64,000 nt of DNA from assembly GCA_905215575.1 (NCBI GenBank), contig CAJMQV010000004.1, positions 4,873-68,872 of the forward strand, given 5' to 3'. Positions within the stretch are counted from its first letter, which is position 1. Each line of letters opens with the position of its first letter. This DNA comes from an uncultured bacterium (GTDB lineage Bacteria; Bacteroidota; Bacteroidia; Bacteroidales; Bacteroidaceae). A model generated the notes under the pieces. That model had not been told where the DNA came from. It worked only from the letters and a program-made list of their open reading frames with translations, and made no database searches. Of the stretch, positions 63,755 through 64,000 are shown piece after piece. The position numbers were made by a program, and so were the translations under genes.

Positions 63755-64000
63755 AAGAAAGTCATCGGGCAATTAGTAATGCTCGGCTTTGATGTCACCA
63801 TCTTTACACCTGCATCCTATCAACGTTGTCGTCTACAACGACCCTCAAGGGAGATCTAATCTTGTGGCCGGCTTCGTACTTAGATGCTTTCAGCACTTAT
63901 CCGATCCCGACGTGGATACCCAGCGGTGCACCTGGCGGCACAACTGGTAAACCAGAGGTCAGTCCAACACGGTCCTCTCGTACTAGTGTCAGAGCCACGC
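63755..64000 (-). rRNA. rrl: 23S ribosomal RNA, 3' part (continues past the window)
   Basis: The reverse complement carries conserved 3' 23S sequence, including the sarcin-ricin loop region (CTAGTACGAGAGGACC), GTTGTGCCGCCAGGTGCA, and an end like AGCATTACTAATTGCCCG. The 3' end was set near the usual position and may be off by up to about 15 bases. The rest of the gene lies outside the window. Confidence 0.95.

Overview
The window is a Bacteroidales chromosome segment, probably from a gut or mucosal Bacteroidaceae/Prevotellaceae-like organism. Evidence: a hybrid two-component (HTCS) regulator, promoters with the Bacteroidetes -7 element TAnnTTTG, Ser-type sulfatases, BspA-like leucine-rich repeat proteins, C-terminal tails resembling type IX secretion (T9SS) sorting signals, and the gene order DUF177-rpmF-fabH-era-der. 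The species cannot be fixed from the sequence alone.

Region 1 (about 0.3-38.9 kb) is a glycan-degradation locus. On the minus strand lie the HTCS sensor/regulator, a Ser-type sulfatase and a DnaQ-like exonuclease. Divergent from the HTCS, on the plus strand, come a BspA-like protein, a sulfatase, a modular surface protein, an unlisted 48-residue peptide gene and a terminator. A second unit follows: a GH95 fucosidase with extra modules, a second BspA-like protein, and a sulfatase-like/beta-propeller fusion. Then come a phosphodiesterase-like gene and a tight operon: HGSNAT/NagX-like membrane acetyltransferase, two GH3 enzymes, a GH89 alpha-N-acetylglucosaminidase, a frameshifted GH123-like gene, a GH43-like propeller protein and a last sulfatase. 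No SusC/SusD pair is present. The enzyme set (fucosidase, alpha-GlcNAc-ase, sulfatases, GH123-like) fits a sulfated, fucosylated, GlcNAc-rich host glycan such as mucin O-glycan or a glycosaminoglycan. The substrate is inference.

The most interesting points here are as follows. A direct repeat GTAC-N17-GTAC sits exactly 35 bp upstream of the -7 box of both BspA/GH95 transcription units, a candidate HTCS operator. The fused sulfatase-like protein has Asp where the formylglycine precursor Ser/Cys should be. An uncharacterised module is shared by three neighbouring surface proteins. An HGSNAT homologue is paired with GH89, recalling two consecutive steps of lysosomal heparan sulfate breakdown.

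Region 2 (39.0-57.4 kb, minus strand) holds two paralogous two-gene operons. Each has a giant secreted protein of about 2,300 residues (Asp-box beta-propeller, two LamG-like domains, T9SS-like tail). Each giant gene overlaps by ATGA a smaller NPCBM-like protein of about 650 residues. The promoters of the two copies are recognisably related.

Region 3 (57.6-64.0 kb, minus strand) is conserved housekeeping: a small lipoprotein, der, era, fabH, rpmF, a DUF177/YceD protein, an orphan sensor histidine kinase, then 5S rRNA and the 3' part of 23S rRNA. Intrinsic terminators separate several of these units.
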